Assembly (NCBI RefSeq): GCF_003863335.1
Contig: NZ_RRAZ01000010.1
Coordinates: 1 to 64,000, forward strand
From: Falsigemmobacter faecalis
Lineage (GTDB): Bacteria > Pseudomonadota > Alphaproteobacteria > Rhodobacterales > Rhodobacteraceae
Reading direction: 5' to 3'
Length of the DNA: 64,000 nucleotides
Shown here: one piece after another, positions 20,403 through 30,658 of the stretch
Numbering within the stretch: the stretch's first letter is position 1
Layout: the number at the start of each line of letters is the position of its first letter
Notes under the pieces: model-generated
The model's database searches: none
The model's input: only the letters and a program-made list of their open reading frames with translations
Told to the model about the DNA's origin: nothing
Position numbers and translations under genes: made by a program

Positions 20403-22298
20403 TTATGCCAGCTGTTCAGGCTCCATGCCGCCCTCATTGCGCGGACGGGTCTTCGGAATGGCGGTCAGGCTGGAAAGACCGCCCGCATCGTTGTCGTCCT
20501 CGCTGTCGAGCGCTTCACCCGCGATTACCTTGCGGATCTGATCGCCGGTCAGCGTTTCATATTCGAGAAGACCCTGAGCGAGGCTTTCAAAATCGTCGTT
20601 CTTTTCCAGAAGGATACGACGCGCCGTCTCATAGCCGGTGTCGATCAGGCGCTTCACTTCGGCCTCGATCAGCTTTTTGGTCTCAGCCGAGACCGAGAAG
20701 CCACCGGTATTGCCCTGATAGCCTTCATGGGCTTCGGCATAGTCGATATTGCCGACCAGATCCGACATGCCCCACCGCATGACCATCGCACGCGCCAGCG
20801 CCGAGGCCTGCTGAATATCACCGGTCGGACCGTTCGAGACGCGCTCATCGCCGAATTTGATGATCTCAGCCGCTTTACCGGCCATGGTCATGGCGATCTT
20901 CTGCTCGGCCTCATCCTTGTGGAACTCAAGGCGGTCCATCTCGGGCAGCGAGACAACCATGCCAAGCGCGCCACCGCGCGGGATGATGGTCGCTTTATAG
21001 ACCGGGTCACATTTCGGCAGGTTCATGCCAACGATGGCATGGCCAGCCTCATGATAGGCGGTCATTTCTTTCTGCGCCGGCGTCAGAACCATCGAGCGGC
21101 GGGCCACGCCCATGATGACTTTGTCTTTTGCGTTTTCAAAGTCGTCCATGGTGACGAAGCGGCGGCCGACACGCGCGGCCAGCAGCGCCGCCTCGTTGAC
21201 GATGTTCATCAGATCCGCACCCGAGAAGCCCGGCGTGCCGCGCGCGATGGTGCGCAGATCGACATCGGGGCCCAGCGGAACCTTGCGGGCATGAACGGCG
21301 AGGATCTTCTCGCGGCCCTTGATATCCGGGTTCGGCACGTGGATCTGACGGTCAAAGCGGCCCGGACGCAGCAGAGCCGGGTCGAGCACGTCTTTGCGGT
21401 TGGTGGCCGCGACGATGATCACGCCCTCATTGGCCTCAAAGCCGTCCATCTCAACCAGAAGCTGGTTGAGGGTCTGCTCACGCTCATCATTGCCGCCGCC
21501 GATGCCGACACCCCGGGCACGACCCACGGCGTCGATTTCGTCGATAAACACGATGCAGGGCGCGTTTTTCTTCGCCTGCTCAAACATATCGCGCACGCGG
21601 CTGGCGCCGACGCCCACGAACATCTCAACGAAATCCGAGCCCGAGATGGTGAAGAAGGGCACACCCGCTTCGCCGGCAATGGCGCGGGCCAGCAGGGTTT
21701 TACCGGTGCCCGGAGGGCCCACCAGCAGCGCCCCTTTGGGAATTTTGCCACCCAGACGCGAGAATTTCTGCGGATTGCGCAGGAATTCCACGATCTCTTC
21801 CAGCTCTTCCTTGGCCTCGTCGATGCCGGCGACATCGTCAAAGGTGACGCGGCCGTTTTTCTCGGTCAGCAGTTTGGCCTTGGATTTGCCAAAGCCCATG
21901 GCGCCGCCACGGCCACCGCCCTGCATACGGTTCATAAAGAAGATCCAGATGCCGATCAGGATCAGGAAGGGCATCCAAAGCGACAGCAGCGACATGAAGC
22001 CCGACTGTTCCTGCGGAACGGCCCGGACCTCTACCTTGCTTGCGATCAGCTTGTCGGCGATGTTTTCGCCTTCCGGACGGACCACCGAATAGCGTGCGCC
22101 ATCCTTGCCCTGCACCTCAACCTTTTCGCCGTCGAGCGTGACAGCCGTCACCGCGCCATCCTGAACCCGTTGCATAAACTCCGAGTAGGACAGCTGCCGG
22201 GACGACGACGTGGTCTGCCCGCCACCGAAGACCGAGAACAGGGTGACGATCAGTACCAGAAGCACGACCCAGAAAGCGATGTTGCGTGCGTTGCCCAA
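20403..22298 (-). CDS. ftsH: ATP-dependent zinc metalloprotease FtsH
   Basis: A 631-aa membrane AAA+ protease that degrades unassembled membrane proteins and some regulators. Two N-terminal helices (around residues 7-24 and 101-122) flank a small periplasmic domain. Walker A GPPGTGKT is at 194-201, Walker [13 protein letters not shown] follows, and the zinc motif HEAGH is present. The start is TTG at 22298, with GGGAG five bases upstream and the [10 protein letters not shown]-terminus seen in alphaproteobacterial FtsH; the nearest upstream in-frame ATG adds a segment from tilS. It follows tilS by 70 bases in the same direction. Confidence 0.95.
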   Translation of the reverse strand: MGNARNIAFWVVLLVLIVTLFSVFGGGQTTSSSRQLSYSEFMQRVQDGAVTAVTLDGEKVEVQGKDGARYSVVRPEGENIADKLIASKVEVRAVPQEQSGFMSLLSLWMPFLILIGIWIFFMNRMQGGGRGGAMGFGKSKAKLLTEKNGRVTFDDVAGIDEAKEELEEIVEFLRNPQKFSRLGGKIPKGALLVGPPGTGKTLLARAIAGEAGVPFFTISGSDFVEMFVGVGASRVRDMFEQAKKNAPCIVFIDEIDAVGRARGVGIGGGNDEREQTLNQLLVEMDGFEANEGVIIVAATNRKDVLDPALLRPGRFDRQIHVPNPDIKGREKILAVHARKVPLGPDVDLRTIARGTPGFSGADLMNIVNEAALLAARVGRRFVTMDDFENAKDKVIMGVARRSMVLTPAQKEMTAYHEAGHAIVGMNLPKCDPVYKATIIPRGGALGMVVSLPEMDRLEFHKDEAEQKIAMTMAGKAAEIIKFGDERVSNGPTGDIQQASALARAMVMRWGMSDLVGNIDYAEAHEGYQGNTGGFSVSAETKKLIEAEVKRLIDTGYETARRILLEKNDDFESLAQGLLEYETLTGDQIRKVIAGEALDSEDDNDAGGLSSLTAIPKTRPRNEGGMEPEQLA

Positions 22299-22368
22299 AG
22301 TAATCTCCCATAGCCGGGCCGGCAAAGCCTGCCCCTTGCGGGTTAAAATAGAGATTAGAACGCAAGGT

Positions 22369-23610
22369 TCAATGCAGGAACGGCAAAGAGCCGAAGCCTT
22401 TCCGCAGAAGAAGCCGGTAATCGGGCTCAGGGCGGGCCAGTGGAGCCGCAATCAGAGCACCTTTGCACCAGAGCGCAGGCCCCGCCATCAGCGAGTCGCG
22501 CGGCAGCGGGCTAAAATCGCGCCAGTCTTTAATCTGCGTGATCCCCTCTGCCAGCGGGGCGGTCAGGGCCCCCTCGGGCCAGATGCCGCCGATCTGCCAG
22601 CGCCCGTCCCACCAGTCCGCCGCAAAGGATGTCAGAGGCCGCACCGCCTGAAGTTCCCGCGCGATCCGCAGAACGCCCTTTTTCCGGGTCACAAGGCAGC
22701 CTGCCAGCGTCTGCCGCACGACCCCGGCCTCCAGGCCCTGCCGCAGACGGGCGAGGGCCTCGCGCCGGGGGGGAAAGGGGCTGGCCCCGACGATCCGAAT
22801 GGCCGCCACCAGCAGCCGCCGCGCGGCCTCATCGTCCTCAGGCAGGCCCTGGATCAACAGATCTCCGGCCTGGACCTGCACGCGGGTCTGCCACTCGGCG
22901 CTTAACTGCCGCTCGGCCCAGGCGCGGGTGTCTGCAAGGGCGCGGGCGCTTTGGGCGATGGCAGCGGGGGTGATGCCCGCCGCAGCCAGATCCTCAAGCA
23001 GGCGGCGCATCTTCACCCGGGTATAGGCCGTGTCTGCGTTCGAGGGATCTTCCGCCCAGGCAATGCCCTGCCCGCGCAGATGCGCGCGCAGCACCTCCCG
23101 CGGGGTGTCGAGCAGCGGGCGCAAAAAGCGCATCCCTTCGCGGTGAAACCCGGGAGCCATGGCGGCCAGACCGTCCAGCCCTGCGGCACGGCCGAGGCGG
23201 ATCAGAAAGGTTTCCGCCACATCCTCGCGGTTATGCGCGACCAGAATGGCCGCAAGCCCCCGCCTTTTCCCCCAGGATGCCAGCGCCGCATAGCGCCCTG
23301 CCCGCGCCTCTGCGGAAAGATTTCCTGCAGGCTCCCCCCGCCGCCAGAGCAGCGTTTCGTGTTGAAGGCCACGGGCGGCGCAGAAGCCGGCGACCATCCG
23401 CGCCTCCGCCGCCGCCTCGGGGCGCAGCCCGTGATCCACCGTCGCCGCCTCCAGCCGCAGGCCGCAGCCCCGCGCCAGCGGGATCGCCAGATCCAGCAGC
23501 GCCAGAGAATCGCCGCCGCCCGATACGGCAGCGCCCAGAGCCGTGAGGCCCCGGGCGCGGGTATCTTCCATGACCGCCAGAAGGGCGGCCTTTGCCGCCT
23601 CTAGGGGCAT
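22369..23610 (-). CDS. tilS: tRNA(Ile)-lysidine synthetase TilS
   Basis: A 413-aa cytosolic N-type ATP pyrophosphatase that converts C34 of tRNA-Ile(CAU) to lysidine, changing its codon reading from AUG to AUA. The PP-loop SGGGDSLALLDLA is near residues 30-42; VAHNREDVAETFLIRLGRAAG and LLDTPREVLRAHL are typical. The C-terminal region is diverged, as is common in this group. It overlaps the 3' end of cpoB by 10 bases, implying coupling to the tol-pal block. Confidence 0.93.
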   Translation of the reverse strand: MPLEAAKAALLAVMEDTRARGLTALGAAVSGGGDSLALLDLAIPLARGCGLRLEAATVDHGLRPEAAAEARMVAGFCAARGLQHETLLWRRGEPAGNLSAEARAGRYAALASWGKRRGLAAILVAHNREDVAETFLIRLGRAAGLDGLAAMAPGFHREGMRFLRPLLDTPREVLRAHLRGQGIAWAEDPSNADTAYTRVKMRRLLEDLAAAGITPAAIAQSARALADTRAWAERQLSAEWQTRVQVQAGDLLIQGLPEDDEAARRLLVAAIRIVGASPFPPRREALARLRQGLEAGVVRQTLAGCLVTRKKGVLRIARELQAVRPLTSFAADWWDGRWQIGGIWPEGALTAPLAEGITQIKDWRDFSPLPRDSLMAGPALWCKGALIAAPLARPEPDYRLLLRKGFGSLPFLH

Positions 23611-24422
23611 TGCAGCGCCTGGCGCTCGGCATAGGCCTGATCTTCGGCCGGATGGCCGGGATAGCGCAGCCCCACTTCCGTCAGCGTGATGCAGGCCTCA
23701 TTCACCTGCCCCAGCCGCCCGAGGGCGCGGCCCAGCCGAAAGAGCGACTCTGCCGCCTGCGGGCCCGCCGGATAAGACGAAAAGCCCTCAAGATAGCTGT
23801 GCGCGGCGGCCTTCTGATCGCCAAGACCCTCCAGGGCCTCGCCGCGCAGAAACAGCGCTTCGCCGCTTAATTCGCTGTCCGGAAAGGATTGCGCAAAGGT
23901 CGCAAGGAGGTCTTCGGCGGCGCGAAAGTCACCCTGACCGAGCACCGCCCGGGCCCGGTCGAGAGTTGCCTGATCATTTGCTGCAGGCTTCGCTTGGGGG
24001 GCCGGAACAGCCGGAGCCGCGGCGGAGGGCTTGTCACCACCCAGAGGGGCGGAGGAGCCGATGGAGGAGACATCGCCCCCCTCCAGCTCGACGATCCGGA
24101 ATTCCAGATCGCCCAGACGGTTGGTGCCGTCATTCACCACGCGGTTCACGCGCAGCTCCAGATCTTCGGTGCGGCCCGTCAGGCGCATCAGCTCCAGCTC
24201 GATGGCCTCAAGCCGTTCGAGGATCGTGGCACCGCCCGGGCGCGACACCGCACCCGTGCTCATCAGTTCGGCCTTCAGCGAGGCCATTTCATTGCCCAGC
24301 TGAGTGACCTGCGCGCGGACATCCGCAAGCGTCTCCTGGCGTGACTGCGCCGCCCCCGGCAGGGGGGCGAACATCAGGGCCAGGCTGAAAGCGGCGACAG
24401 CGCCGCGCAGCGCCTTCATCAT
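23601..24422 (-). CDS. cpoB: Tol-Pal system periplasmic TPR protein CpoB/YbgF
   Basis: Exported TolA-interacting protein that coordinates outer-membrane constriction with peptidoglycan synthesis. The 273-aa precursor has a signal peptide (MMKALRGAVAAFSLALMFAP, cleaved near GAAQS). A coiled-coil segment follows (LADVRAQVTQLGNEMASLKA), then a Pro/Ala linker and C-terminal tetratricopeptide repeats (DFRAAEDLLATFAQSFPDSE; AHSYLEGFSSYPAGPQAAES). Its ATG shares one base with the pal stop (TGATG). Confidence 0.92.
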   Translation of the reverse strand: MMKALRGAVAAFSLALMFAPLPGAAQSRQETLADVRAQVTQLGNEMASLKAELMSTGAVSRPGGATILERLEAIELELMRLTGRTEDLELRVNRVVNDGTNRLGDLEFRIVELEGGDVSSIGSSAPLGGDKPSAAAPAVPAPQAKPAANDQATLDRARAVLGQGDFRAAEDLLATFAQSFPDSELSGEALFLRGEALEGLGDQKAAAHSYLEGFSSYPAGPQAAESLFRLGRALGRLGQVNEACITLTEVGLRYPGHPAEDQAYAERQALQCP

Positions 24423-24982
24423 CAGCTGCCTGCGCCGACCGACAGAACGGTCACGGCGCGGCGGTTCTGGGCGTAGCATGCCTCATCCGAGCAGGCCTGG
24501 ACGGGGCGCTCTTTGCCATAAGAAATGGTGCGGACGCGGCTCGGGTTCACCCCCTGCGAGATCAGGAACTGCTGCGCCGAAGCGGCACGACGGGCCCCAA
24601 GCGCAATGTTATACTCGCGGGTGCCTTTTTCGTCGGCATGGCCTTCCATGATGATCGCATAGGAGGGATTGGAGTTCAGCCAGCCCGCCTGTGCGCTCAG
24701 GATCGAGCGGCCTTCCGGCGAGACGGTGTGCTGGTCATAGCCAAAGAGCACGCGGTCGCCGACGCGCTGCTGGAAATAAGCCTGCGAGCGCGGATCGTTC
24801 GGATCGCCAAGGCCGGTGCTGTCCACACCGCCCGCGCCAAAGCCGCCGCCCTGGCCACCGGCGCCATAGCCGCCTGCGCCGTAAGCGCCATCCGCGCCAC
24901 CAGCCCCAAAGCGGTCAGGGTTGTTACAGGCCGCGAGACCCAGAACGGTCATCAGCAGTGCGGCTTTCGTCAGAATGCGCAT
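24422..24982 (-). CDS. pal: Peptidoglycan-associated lipoprotein Pal
   Basis: Outer-membrane lipoprotein that binds peptidoglycan and TolB. The 186-aa precursor has a lipobox at LGLAAC (Cys about residue 19), a glycine/alanine-rich linker of about 40 residues, and an OmpA-like domain with EGHADEKGTREYNIALGARR, which contains the peptidoglycan-binding Asp and Arg. The ATG at 24982 has AAGGAAC upstream. It sits between tolB and cpoB in the conserved order. Confidence 0.96.
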   Translation of the reverse strand: MRILTKAALLMTVLGLAACNNPDRFGAGGADGAYGAGGYGAGGQGGGFGAGGVDSTGLGDPNDPRSQAYFQQRVGDRVLFGYDQHTVSPEGRSILSAQAGWLNSNPSYAIIMEGHADEKGTREYNIALGARRAASAQQFLISQGVNPSRVRTISYGKERPVQACSDEACYAQNRRAVTVLSVGAGS

Positions 24983-25098
24983 GGTCTGTTCCTTATTGCG
25001 GCCACCCGGCACAGCGGCTTTGGGCCTTTTTAGCATCATCCTGCGCCTCTGGGAAACGCCCGCGCGCAGGAGACTGAATTTTAGTCAGCGGCTCTGCC

Positions 25099-26445
25099 TT
25101 ACGGCAGCAGCGGCGACCAGGCCGGATCCGATGCCCCGCCCTGCACACGCACCTGACGCGGCGGGTTGCGGCCCGTGATATCCACCGAGAAGATCCCCGG
25201 CACGCCAGCCTCACCGGCATTCTCACGGGTGAACATGATGACGCGGCCGTTCGGCGCCCAGGTCGGACCCTCATCAAGGAACGAGGCCGTCAGCAGACGC
25301 TCTTCGGTGCCATCGGTGCGCATGACGCCAATGTGGAAACGGCCATCGAGCTGCTTGGTAAAGGCAATCAGATCGCCCCGCGGCGACCAGACCGGGGTGC
25401 CATAGCGGCCCTTGCCCGATGAGATGCGGCGCGGCTCACCGCCCGAGGCGGGCATCACATAGATCTGGCTGCCGCCGGTGCGGTCGGACTCAAAGACAAT
25501 CTGGCTGCCATCGGGCGAGAAGCTCGGCGCCGTCTCAATCGAGGGCGCGGACGACAGACGCACGCTGGAGCCCGACGACAGATCCATGCGGTAAATGTCG
25601 GTATTGCCGCCCTGCGCCGAGGAGAACACGACCGTGCGCCCGTCGGGGGCAAAGCGCGGCGCGAAGGTCATCTCGCCCGGCAGATTGCCAAGCGCACGCT
25701 GCGCGCCGGAGGCCACATCCATCAAAACGATCTGCGGAAAGCCCGAAGCATAAGAGGTGTAAAGGATCCGGTCGCCCTGGGGCGAGAAGCGCGGTGCCAG
25801 CACCAGCGCCCGGCTGTCGGTCAGGAACTGCTGGTTCGCGCCGTCATAATCGGCCACGGCCAGACGTTTGGCGCGGGCATTCTTCGGGCCGGATTCCGAC
25901 ACAAAGACAATCCGGCTGTCGAAATAGCCGCTTTCGCCGGTGATCCGGGCATAGACGGCATCGGCCACCTTATGCGCCATGCGGCGCCAGCTTTGCGTGG
26001 TGCCCGCGAACTGCAGCCCCTCGCCCATCTGCTGGCCCGAAGCCACGTCAAAGAGCCGGAATTTCACCACCAGCCGGCTGCCCTGCACCGAGACGGCCCC
26101 GGTGATCAGCGCTTCTGCGTTGATCGCGCGCCAGTCCTGATACTGCACGGCCGAATCAAAACTCACCACCTGCGAGACATGCGCCGAAGCCGGGATTTCC
26201 CGGAAAAGACCGGTCCCGTTCAGATCCTGCGCGACCAGCGACGAGATATTCGCCGCCACCTCGCCTGCGCCACCCTCGCCGATAAAGCGCGGCAGGGCAT
26301 AGGGAAGAGGCTCAATCACACCATCGGTAAAGCGCAGCTTCAGCTGTGCTTCAGCCGGTGCGGCCCCCAGAAACGGCACGGCCAGCGCGATGCCAAGCAT
26401 CACCGCCATCAGCCGCTTTGCGACGTTCACGCGCATCACTTTCAT
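25099..26445 (-). CDS. tolB: Tol-Pal system periplasmic protein TolB
   Basis: A 448-aa precursor. The signal peptide ([20 protein letters not shown], cleavage near PAEA) is followed by the TolB N-terminal domain ([20 protein letters not shown]) and a six-bladed beta-propeller with repeated [16 protein letters not shown]-like blades. TolB links Pal in the outer membrane to TolA. The start at 26445 gives a proper signal peptide; an ATG 138 bases upstream does not. About 110 bases without a gene separate it from tolA. Confidence 0.96.
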   Translation of the reverse strand: MKVMRVNVAKRLMAVMLGIALAVPFLGAAPAEAQLKLRFTDGVIEPLPYALPRFIGEGGAGEVAANISSLVAQDLNGTGLFREIPASAHVSQVVSFDSAVQYQDWRAINAEALITGAVSVQGSRLVVKFRLFDVASGQQMGEGLQFAGTTQSWRRMAHKVADAVYARITGESGYFDSRIVFVSESGPKNARAKRLAVADYDGANQQFLTDSRALVLAPRFSPQGDRILYTSYASGFPQIVLMDVASGAQRALGNLPGEMTFAPRFAPDGRTVVFSSAQGGNTDIYRMDLSSGSSVRLSSAPSIETAPSFSPDGSQIVFESDRTGGSQIYVMPASGGEPRRISSGKGRYGTPVWSPRGDLIAFTKQLDGRFHIGVMRTDGTEERLLTASFLDEGPTWAPNGRVIMFTRENAGEAGVPGIFSVDITGRNPPRQVRVQGGASDPAWSPLLP

Positions 26446-26554
26446 ATCCCACCCCGGTTTACCCGGCCCTTGTTGATCAGTTCCTGCCCCTTTCAGAATG
26501 CAAAGGAAGGGGCAGAGGTTCCAGTCACGTCTTTGCCAGAACGGCTTTCTCAGT

Positions 26555-27868
26555 CTAGCGCAGACGCATGGCGTTATAGTCAAACGTCATGTCGATCTGC
26601 TGCCAGTGGTTGTATTTATCCGCAGGCAGTGCGCCATTCTGCGCGCAGCGCATGACGGCGCGGCGTGCGGTTTCATAGGCGGTGCGATTGCCCGCCTCGG
26701 AAGGACCGTTGGCCGACAGCATCTCGACCCGCTCCACCCCGCCATCGGGGCGCATATGCGCGCGCAGTTCAATCACCGAACTCATGGCATCGGTGGAGGC
26801 AGAGCCCACACCCCAGCACTTCGAGATCTCGCGGTGCAGCGCATCCACCTCACCCGACGACAGCGGCGGACCCGAAGCGGCACGCCCTGCCCCCCCGGTG
26901 CCACTGCCCGAGGGGCGAGAGGCCGTGCGCTCAGGCTTAGTCGCCTGGGCCGCGGCCGCCGCAGCCGCCTCAGCGGCGGCTGAAGCGATGGCATCTGCCG
27001 CCGCCTGCGCCGCGGCGGCCGCGATGGCATCGGCGGCCGCATCATTGCGGGCAGGCTTCGGCGTCTCGGCGGGCTTTGCCGGTGCAGGCGTCTCGGCAGC
27101 CGCCGTCTCCGTGCGCTCAGGCCGTGCGGGGCGCGAGGGCGGACGGCGCGAGGCCTCGGGCGCCATGGTCTTTGGTGCTGCGTCTTCCTGCGCGATTTCA
27201 GTGGCTTCCGTCACCGTGCGGGTGGTGGCCTCTTCCGGCGCTGCGGCAGGCTTCGGCGGCTCGGGCTTCACCGGGGCCTCTTCTGCGACCGGCTCGGGCG
27301 GCGGGGCCTGCACCTCGGGCGCGCGCTCTGCCTCCGGCGGCGGCGCGGGTGCGGCCTCGGCGGCCACACGGTCCACGGCGCGCTGACGCGGGCGCGGACT
27401 TTCTTTCACCGCTTCCATCGGCGGCTCGGGCGCAATAACGGGAGCGGCCTCCTGCGGACGCTCGACCGGCGGCGTCTCGCGAGGCGGGGTGACCACGGCA
27501 GGCCGGGTCTCTTCGGGCGCGGGAGGCTCGGGCGTCACCGGGAGGTCTTCGGGAACGGGCGGCGGCGGCGGGGCCGCCGGCTCCGGCACCTCAGCGGCAG
27601 GCTCAGGCCGGGCCTGCGGCGGGCGCGAGGCGGGCGGCGCGGCGGTCGCCGGCGGGGCATTCTCAGCCGGTTCTTCTGCAGGGTCATCCGAGGGCGCGGG
27701 CGCGGCAGCGGCCATGGCCTCAAATTCCTCTGAACTCATCAGAGAGACCTGGGTCACGTTGATCTCGGTTTCGCGGTCGCGCGGCGTGAAAAAGCCGCCC
27801 ACCGCCATCCAGAGAATGACGAGACTGTGACCGGCAGCCGAGAAAATGAGAGGCTTGCGGCTCTCCAT
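26555..27868 (-). CDS. tolA: TolA-like inner-membrane protein of the Tol-Pal system
   Basis: A 437-aa protein with one N-terminal membrane anchor ([20 protein letters not shown]), then a very long region rich in Pro, Ala and Glu (about residues 50-320, including alanine tracts), and a compact C-terminal domain ([28 protein letters not shown] at the end). This is the architecture of TolA, which spans the periplasm. The repetitive middle differs in composition from the Lys/Ala helix of E. coli TolA. It starts 2 bases after tolR ends. Confidence 0.9.
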   Translation of the reverse strand: MESRKPLIFSAAGHSLVILWMAVGGFFTPRDRETEINVTQVSLMSSEEFEAMAAAAPAPSDDPAEEPAENAPPATAAPPASRPPQARPEPAAEVPEPAAPPPPPVPEDLPVTPEPPAPEETRPAVVTPPRETPPVERPQEAAPVIAPEPPMEAVKESPRPRQRAVDRVAAEAAPAPPPEAERAPEVQAPPPEPVAEEAPVKPEPPKPAAAPEEATTRTVTEATEIAQEDAAPKTMAPEASRRPPSRPARPERTETAAAETPAPAKPAETPKPARNDAAADAIAAAAAQAAADAIASAAAEAAAAAAAQATKPERTASRPSGSGTGGAGRAASGPPLSSGEVDALHREISKCWGVGSASTDAMSSVIELRAHMRPDGGVERVEMLSANGPSEAGNRTAYETARRAVMRCAQNGALPADKYNHWQQIDMTFDYNAMRLR

Positions 27869-27870
27869 GA

Positions 27871-28347
27871 TCAGCCGCCCGTCGCCCCAAAGCGCGGACC
27901 ATTGGGGTCGGTCACCAGGCCAAGGCTGGTAAAGCCTGCCGCCTGAAGCGCCCCCATGACCTCTGCCACGCGACCGTAATTCACACCATTATCCGCCCGG
28001 ATGAACAGCTTATTGGAGCGCCTTTCGGTCATGATCGACTGAAGGCGCGGGATCAGTTCTTCATCCGTGACGGCAGTGGTCTGAATGGTCAGCCCGCCAT
28101 CGGCAGTCAGCGAAATGGTCAGCGGCTCTTCCTGCTCTGTCGGCATGCTTTGGGCCGCCGTTTTCGGCAGCTCCAGCGGCACACCCACGGTCATCATAGG
28201 TGCCGCCACCATAAAGATGATCAGCAGCACCAGCATCACATCCACGAAGGGCGTGACGTTGATCTCAGCCATCGGACGGCTGCCGCCCCCCGAGCGACGC
28301 CCGCGCCGACGCCCGCCGCCGCCTTTTTGAACGACACCGCCGCCCAT
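27871..28347 (-). CDS. tolR: Tol-Pal system protein TolR (ExbD family)
   Basis: A 158-aa inner-membrane protein with a Gly/Arg-rich cytoplasmic start (GGGRRRGRRSGGG), a single helix and the key proton-path Asp in INVTPFVDVMLVLLIIFMVA. The periplasmic domain follows. With TolQ it forms the proton-driven motor that energises TolA. It lies between tolQ and tolA with 2-3-base gaps. Confidence 0.94.
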   Translation of the reverse strand: MGGGVVQKGGGGRRRGRRSGGGSRPMAEINVTPFVDVMLVLLIIFMVAAPMMTVGVPLELPKTAAQSMPTEQEEPLTISLTADGGLTIQTTAVTDEELIPRLQSIMTERRSNKLFIRADNGVNYGRVAEVMGALQAAGFTSLGLVTDPNGPRFGATGG

Positions 28348-28350
28348 GGC

Positions 28351-29052
28351 TCAGGCCGCCGAATCAAGCTGGCGCGACAGGATGGTCGAAAACTCATCCG
28401 CAAACGCACCATAATTGCCGGTAATCCGCTCGCTGTCGGCAGAAAGCTTGTTATAGGCCACAACCGCCGGAATAGCGGCGACAAGGCCGATGCCGGTCGC
28501 CAGAAGCGCCTCAGCGATGCCGGGTGCCACAACCGCCAGATCAGAGGTTTTCGCGATGGCGATCTGCTCAAAGGCGTGTTTGATGCCCCAGACGGTGCCG
28601 AAAAGACCGATGAAGGGCGCGGTGGCCCCGGTGGTCGCAAGCACCTGAAGCGAGTGGTTCAACACGTCTGATTCGCGTGCAATCGCCACATCCATCGCCC
28701 GGTCGATCCGCGCCTGAGCCCCCGCGATCAGCACGCCGTCCTGACGGTGGCTGCGGCGCCATTCGGTCATGCCAGCGGCAAAGATGCGCTCGGATGCGCC
28801 CTGCGGCTCCGGCCCGACTGCTTCATAAAGCTCATCCAGCGGCTCGCCCGACCAGAAAGCGGCGTCAAACTGCTGCGCCTCAGCGCGGGCTTTGCGAAAG
28901 AGCACCAGTTTCTGGATGATAATCGCCCAGGACCAGATCGACATCCCGATCATCAGAAGCATCACCAGCTTCACGGTCAGGGTGGCACGGGCGAAAAGCG
29001 CGATCAGGGAGAAATCAATCTCCTGCGCCATGGCAAGGGCTTCGGTTTCCAT
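28351..29052 (-). CDS. tolQ: Tol-Pal system protein TolQ (MotA/ExbB family)
   Basis: A 233-aa inner-membrane protein with three helices: near residues 18-40, then the pair around LQVLATTGATAPFIGLFGTV and PGIAEALLATGIGLVAAIPA, which lines the proton channel. First gene of the tolQRAB-pal-cpoB-tilS-ftsH series. The start ATG at 29052 lacks a strong ribosome-binding site; MAQEIDFS at 29031 is an alternative. A ybgC thioesterase gene, often found just upstream, is absent; a ScfR-type regulator gene precedes it on the same strand. Confidence 0.94.
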   Translation of the reverse strand: METEALAMAQEIDFSLIALFARATLTVKLVMLLMIGMSIWSWAIIIQKLVLFRKARAEAQQFDAAFWSGEPLDELYEAVGPEPQGASERIFAAGMTEWRRSHRQDGVLIAGAQARIDRAMDVAIARESDVLNHSLQVLATTGATAPFIGLFGTVWGIKHAFEQIAIAKTSDLAVVAPGIAEALLATGIGLVAAIPAVVAYNKLSADSERITGNYGAFADEFSTILSRQLDSAA

Positions 29053-29216
29053 CAAAGACTGCTCAACTCTTTTTTGCGGACAGGCCGCTTCGGCGGCGCA
29101 TTTGCGCTCTTTTTACCTTTTTTAAAAGGGGAAAGATAACACAACCGCGTGGGTTCTGCGGGGAGCCGCCGCTTTTCTTTCCGCACCGCAGCGAAAAGCC
29201 GCCGCAGCCCGCCGGT

Positions 29217-30611
29217 TCAGGGCGCAATGCCGTAAGGAAGCACCCCGCGCCGGTCGGGATCCACAACCAGACGGCGCTCCAGCGGGGGCACCGAGCGCTG
29301 GTGACAATCGGGCCGCTCGCAGATGCGGCAGGAGATGCCGATCGGCTCGAATCGTCCTGAAAGATCAAGGCCATCGCAATAGACCACCTGGGCCGCATGG
29401 CTGATCTCACAGCCCAGCCCGATCGCAAAACGGCGCACGGGGGCCGAGAAACTTCCACCCGATTTCGTCACATCGCGGGCGAGCGAGAGATAGCGCACCC
29501 CATCCGGTGTCTCGGCCAGCTGGCGCAGAAACCGCCCGGGCGTCTCAAAGGCCTGATGCACGTTCCAAAGCGGACAGGCGCCGCCAAACCGCGCAAACTG
29601 CAGCCGCGTTGCCGAGTGACGCTTGGTGATGGTCCCCGCCTGATCCACCCGCACGAAGAAGAACGGAATGCCCTTCATGCCGGGGCGCTGCAGGGTCGAA
29701 AGGCGGTGCGCCACCTGCTCAATCGAGGCCTGAAAGTGATCGGCCAGCCGCTCCAGATCATGGCGCATCTCCCGCGCCGCGGTGAGAAAGGCGGTATAGG
29801 GCAGATGCGCGGCCCCGGCGAAATAATTCGCAAGGCCGATTTTGGCGATGCCCCGCGCCTCGGGCGTCTGAAAGCGCGCCAGATCCAGCATGGCCTCCAG
29901 CAGGTCATCCTGGGTCAGCAGCGCCAGCTGATGCAGCAGCTGAAAGCGCCGCGTGGCTTCGGGCGCGCGGGCGGCAATGGTCAGGCGGCGGGTTTCCGGG
30001 TCATAGGCCCGCACCAATGCGCTTTCGCGGATCTCCAGCGTGATGCCGTGTTTCGCCAGCGCCTCTGCGACCACGGCCACCAGATCACGCCCCTCGGCCG
30101 CCCTGGCGAAGCGCTCCGCAGCACGGTCGACGGCATCGATGTAATTGTCGCAATAGTGGAAAAAGTCCCGGACCTCTTCCCAGGGCGAGGGGGTCGCGTG
30201 GCGGTCTTCGCGCCCGAGCGCCTCATCCAGAGAGGCCAGCCGCTCATGCGCCTGACGGTAAGCGCGGTGCAGATCCAGCAGCGCCCGCGCCACCGCCGGG
30301 GCATTGGAGGCCACCAGCCGCAGATCGGCCTGCGCCGGCACACCGGAGGTGAAGACCGGATCCGACAGCGCCTCGCGCAGATCAGAGTGCAGCCGTTCGG
30401 TATCGCCGGTGGTCAGTTCGGTGACATCAAAGCCGAACTCCTGCGCCAGCCGCAGCACCACCCCCGCCGAGACCGGGCGGTGGTTGTGCTCCATCTGGTT
30501 GAGATAGGGCAGCGAGATCCCGAGCTTCTCAGCAAAAGCCTTTTGCGACAGGGCCATACGGCTGCGCATCTCGCGCAGCTTGGCCCCGGCATAGAGTTTC
30601 TGAACCGCCAT
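29217..30611 (-). CDS. XRE-family short-chain fatty acyl regulator (ScfR; PccR/RamB type)
   Basis: A 464-aa transcription factor. Its N-terminal HTH (LREMRSRMALSQKAFAEKLG; ISLPYLNQMEHNHRPV) is followed by an IrrE-like middle domain and a C-terminal DUF2083-type domain with cysteines (FGGACPLWN; ISCRICERPDCHQRS). This layout defines the ScfR family, whose members (RamB, PccR) sense short-chain acyl-CoA and control acetate, propionate or glyoxylate-pathway genes. The start at 30611 has GGGGGGC upstream. Two TTTGCAAA sites lie 11-39 bases upstream, fitting autoregulation. Target genes are not evident in the window. Confidence 0.9.
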   Translation of the reverse strand: MAVQKLYAGAKLREMRSRMALSQKAFAEKLGISLPYLNQMEHNHRPVSAGVVLRLAQEFGFDVTELTTGDTERLHSDLREALSDPVFTSGVPAQADLRLVASNAPAVARALLDLHRAYRQAHERLASLDEALGREDRHATPSPWEEVRDFFHYCDNYIDAVDRAAERFARAAEGRDLVAVVAEALAKHGITLEIRESALVRAYDPETRRLTIAARAPEATRRFQLLHQLALLTQDDLLEAMLDLARFQTPEARGIAKIGLANYFAGAAHLPYTAFLTAAREMRHDLERLADHFQASIEQVAHRLSTLQRPGMKGIPFFFVRVDQAGTITKRHSATRLQFARFGGACPLWNVHQAFETPGRFLRQLAETPDGVRYLSLARDVTKSGGSFSAPVRRFAIGLGCEISHAAQVVYCDGLDLSGRFEPIGISCRICERPDCHQRSVPPLERRLVVDPDRRGVLPYGIAP

Positions 30612-30621
30612 TCCGCCCCCC

Positions 30622-30650
30622 TTTGCAAATCCCGCGACAGGATTTGCAAA
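30622..30650. promoter_or_regulatory. Twin TTTGCAAA operator of the ScfR-type regulator
   Basis: Two identical 8-base palindromes TTTGCAAA at 30622-30629 and 30643-30650, start-to-start distance 21 bases (about two helical turns). TTTGCAAA-type sites are known for PccR and RamB, the same family as the gene starting 11 bases away. The site fills most of the short gap after choV. Confidence 0.75.
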
Positions 30651-30658
30651 GGCAAGTC

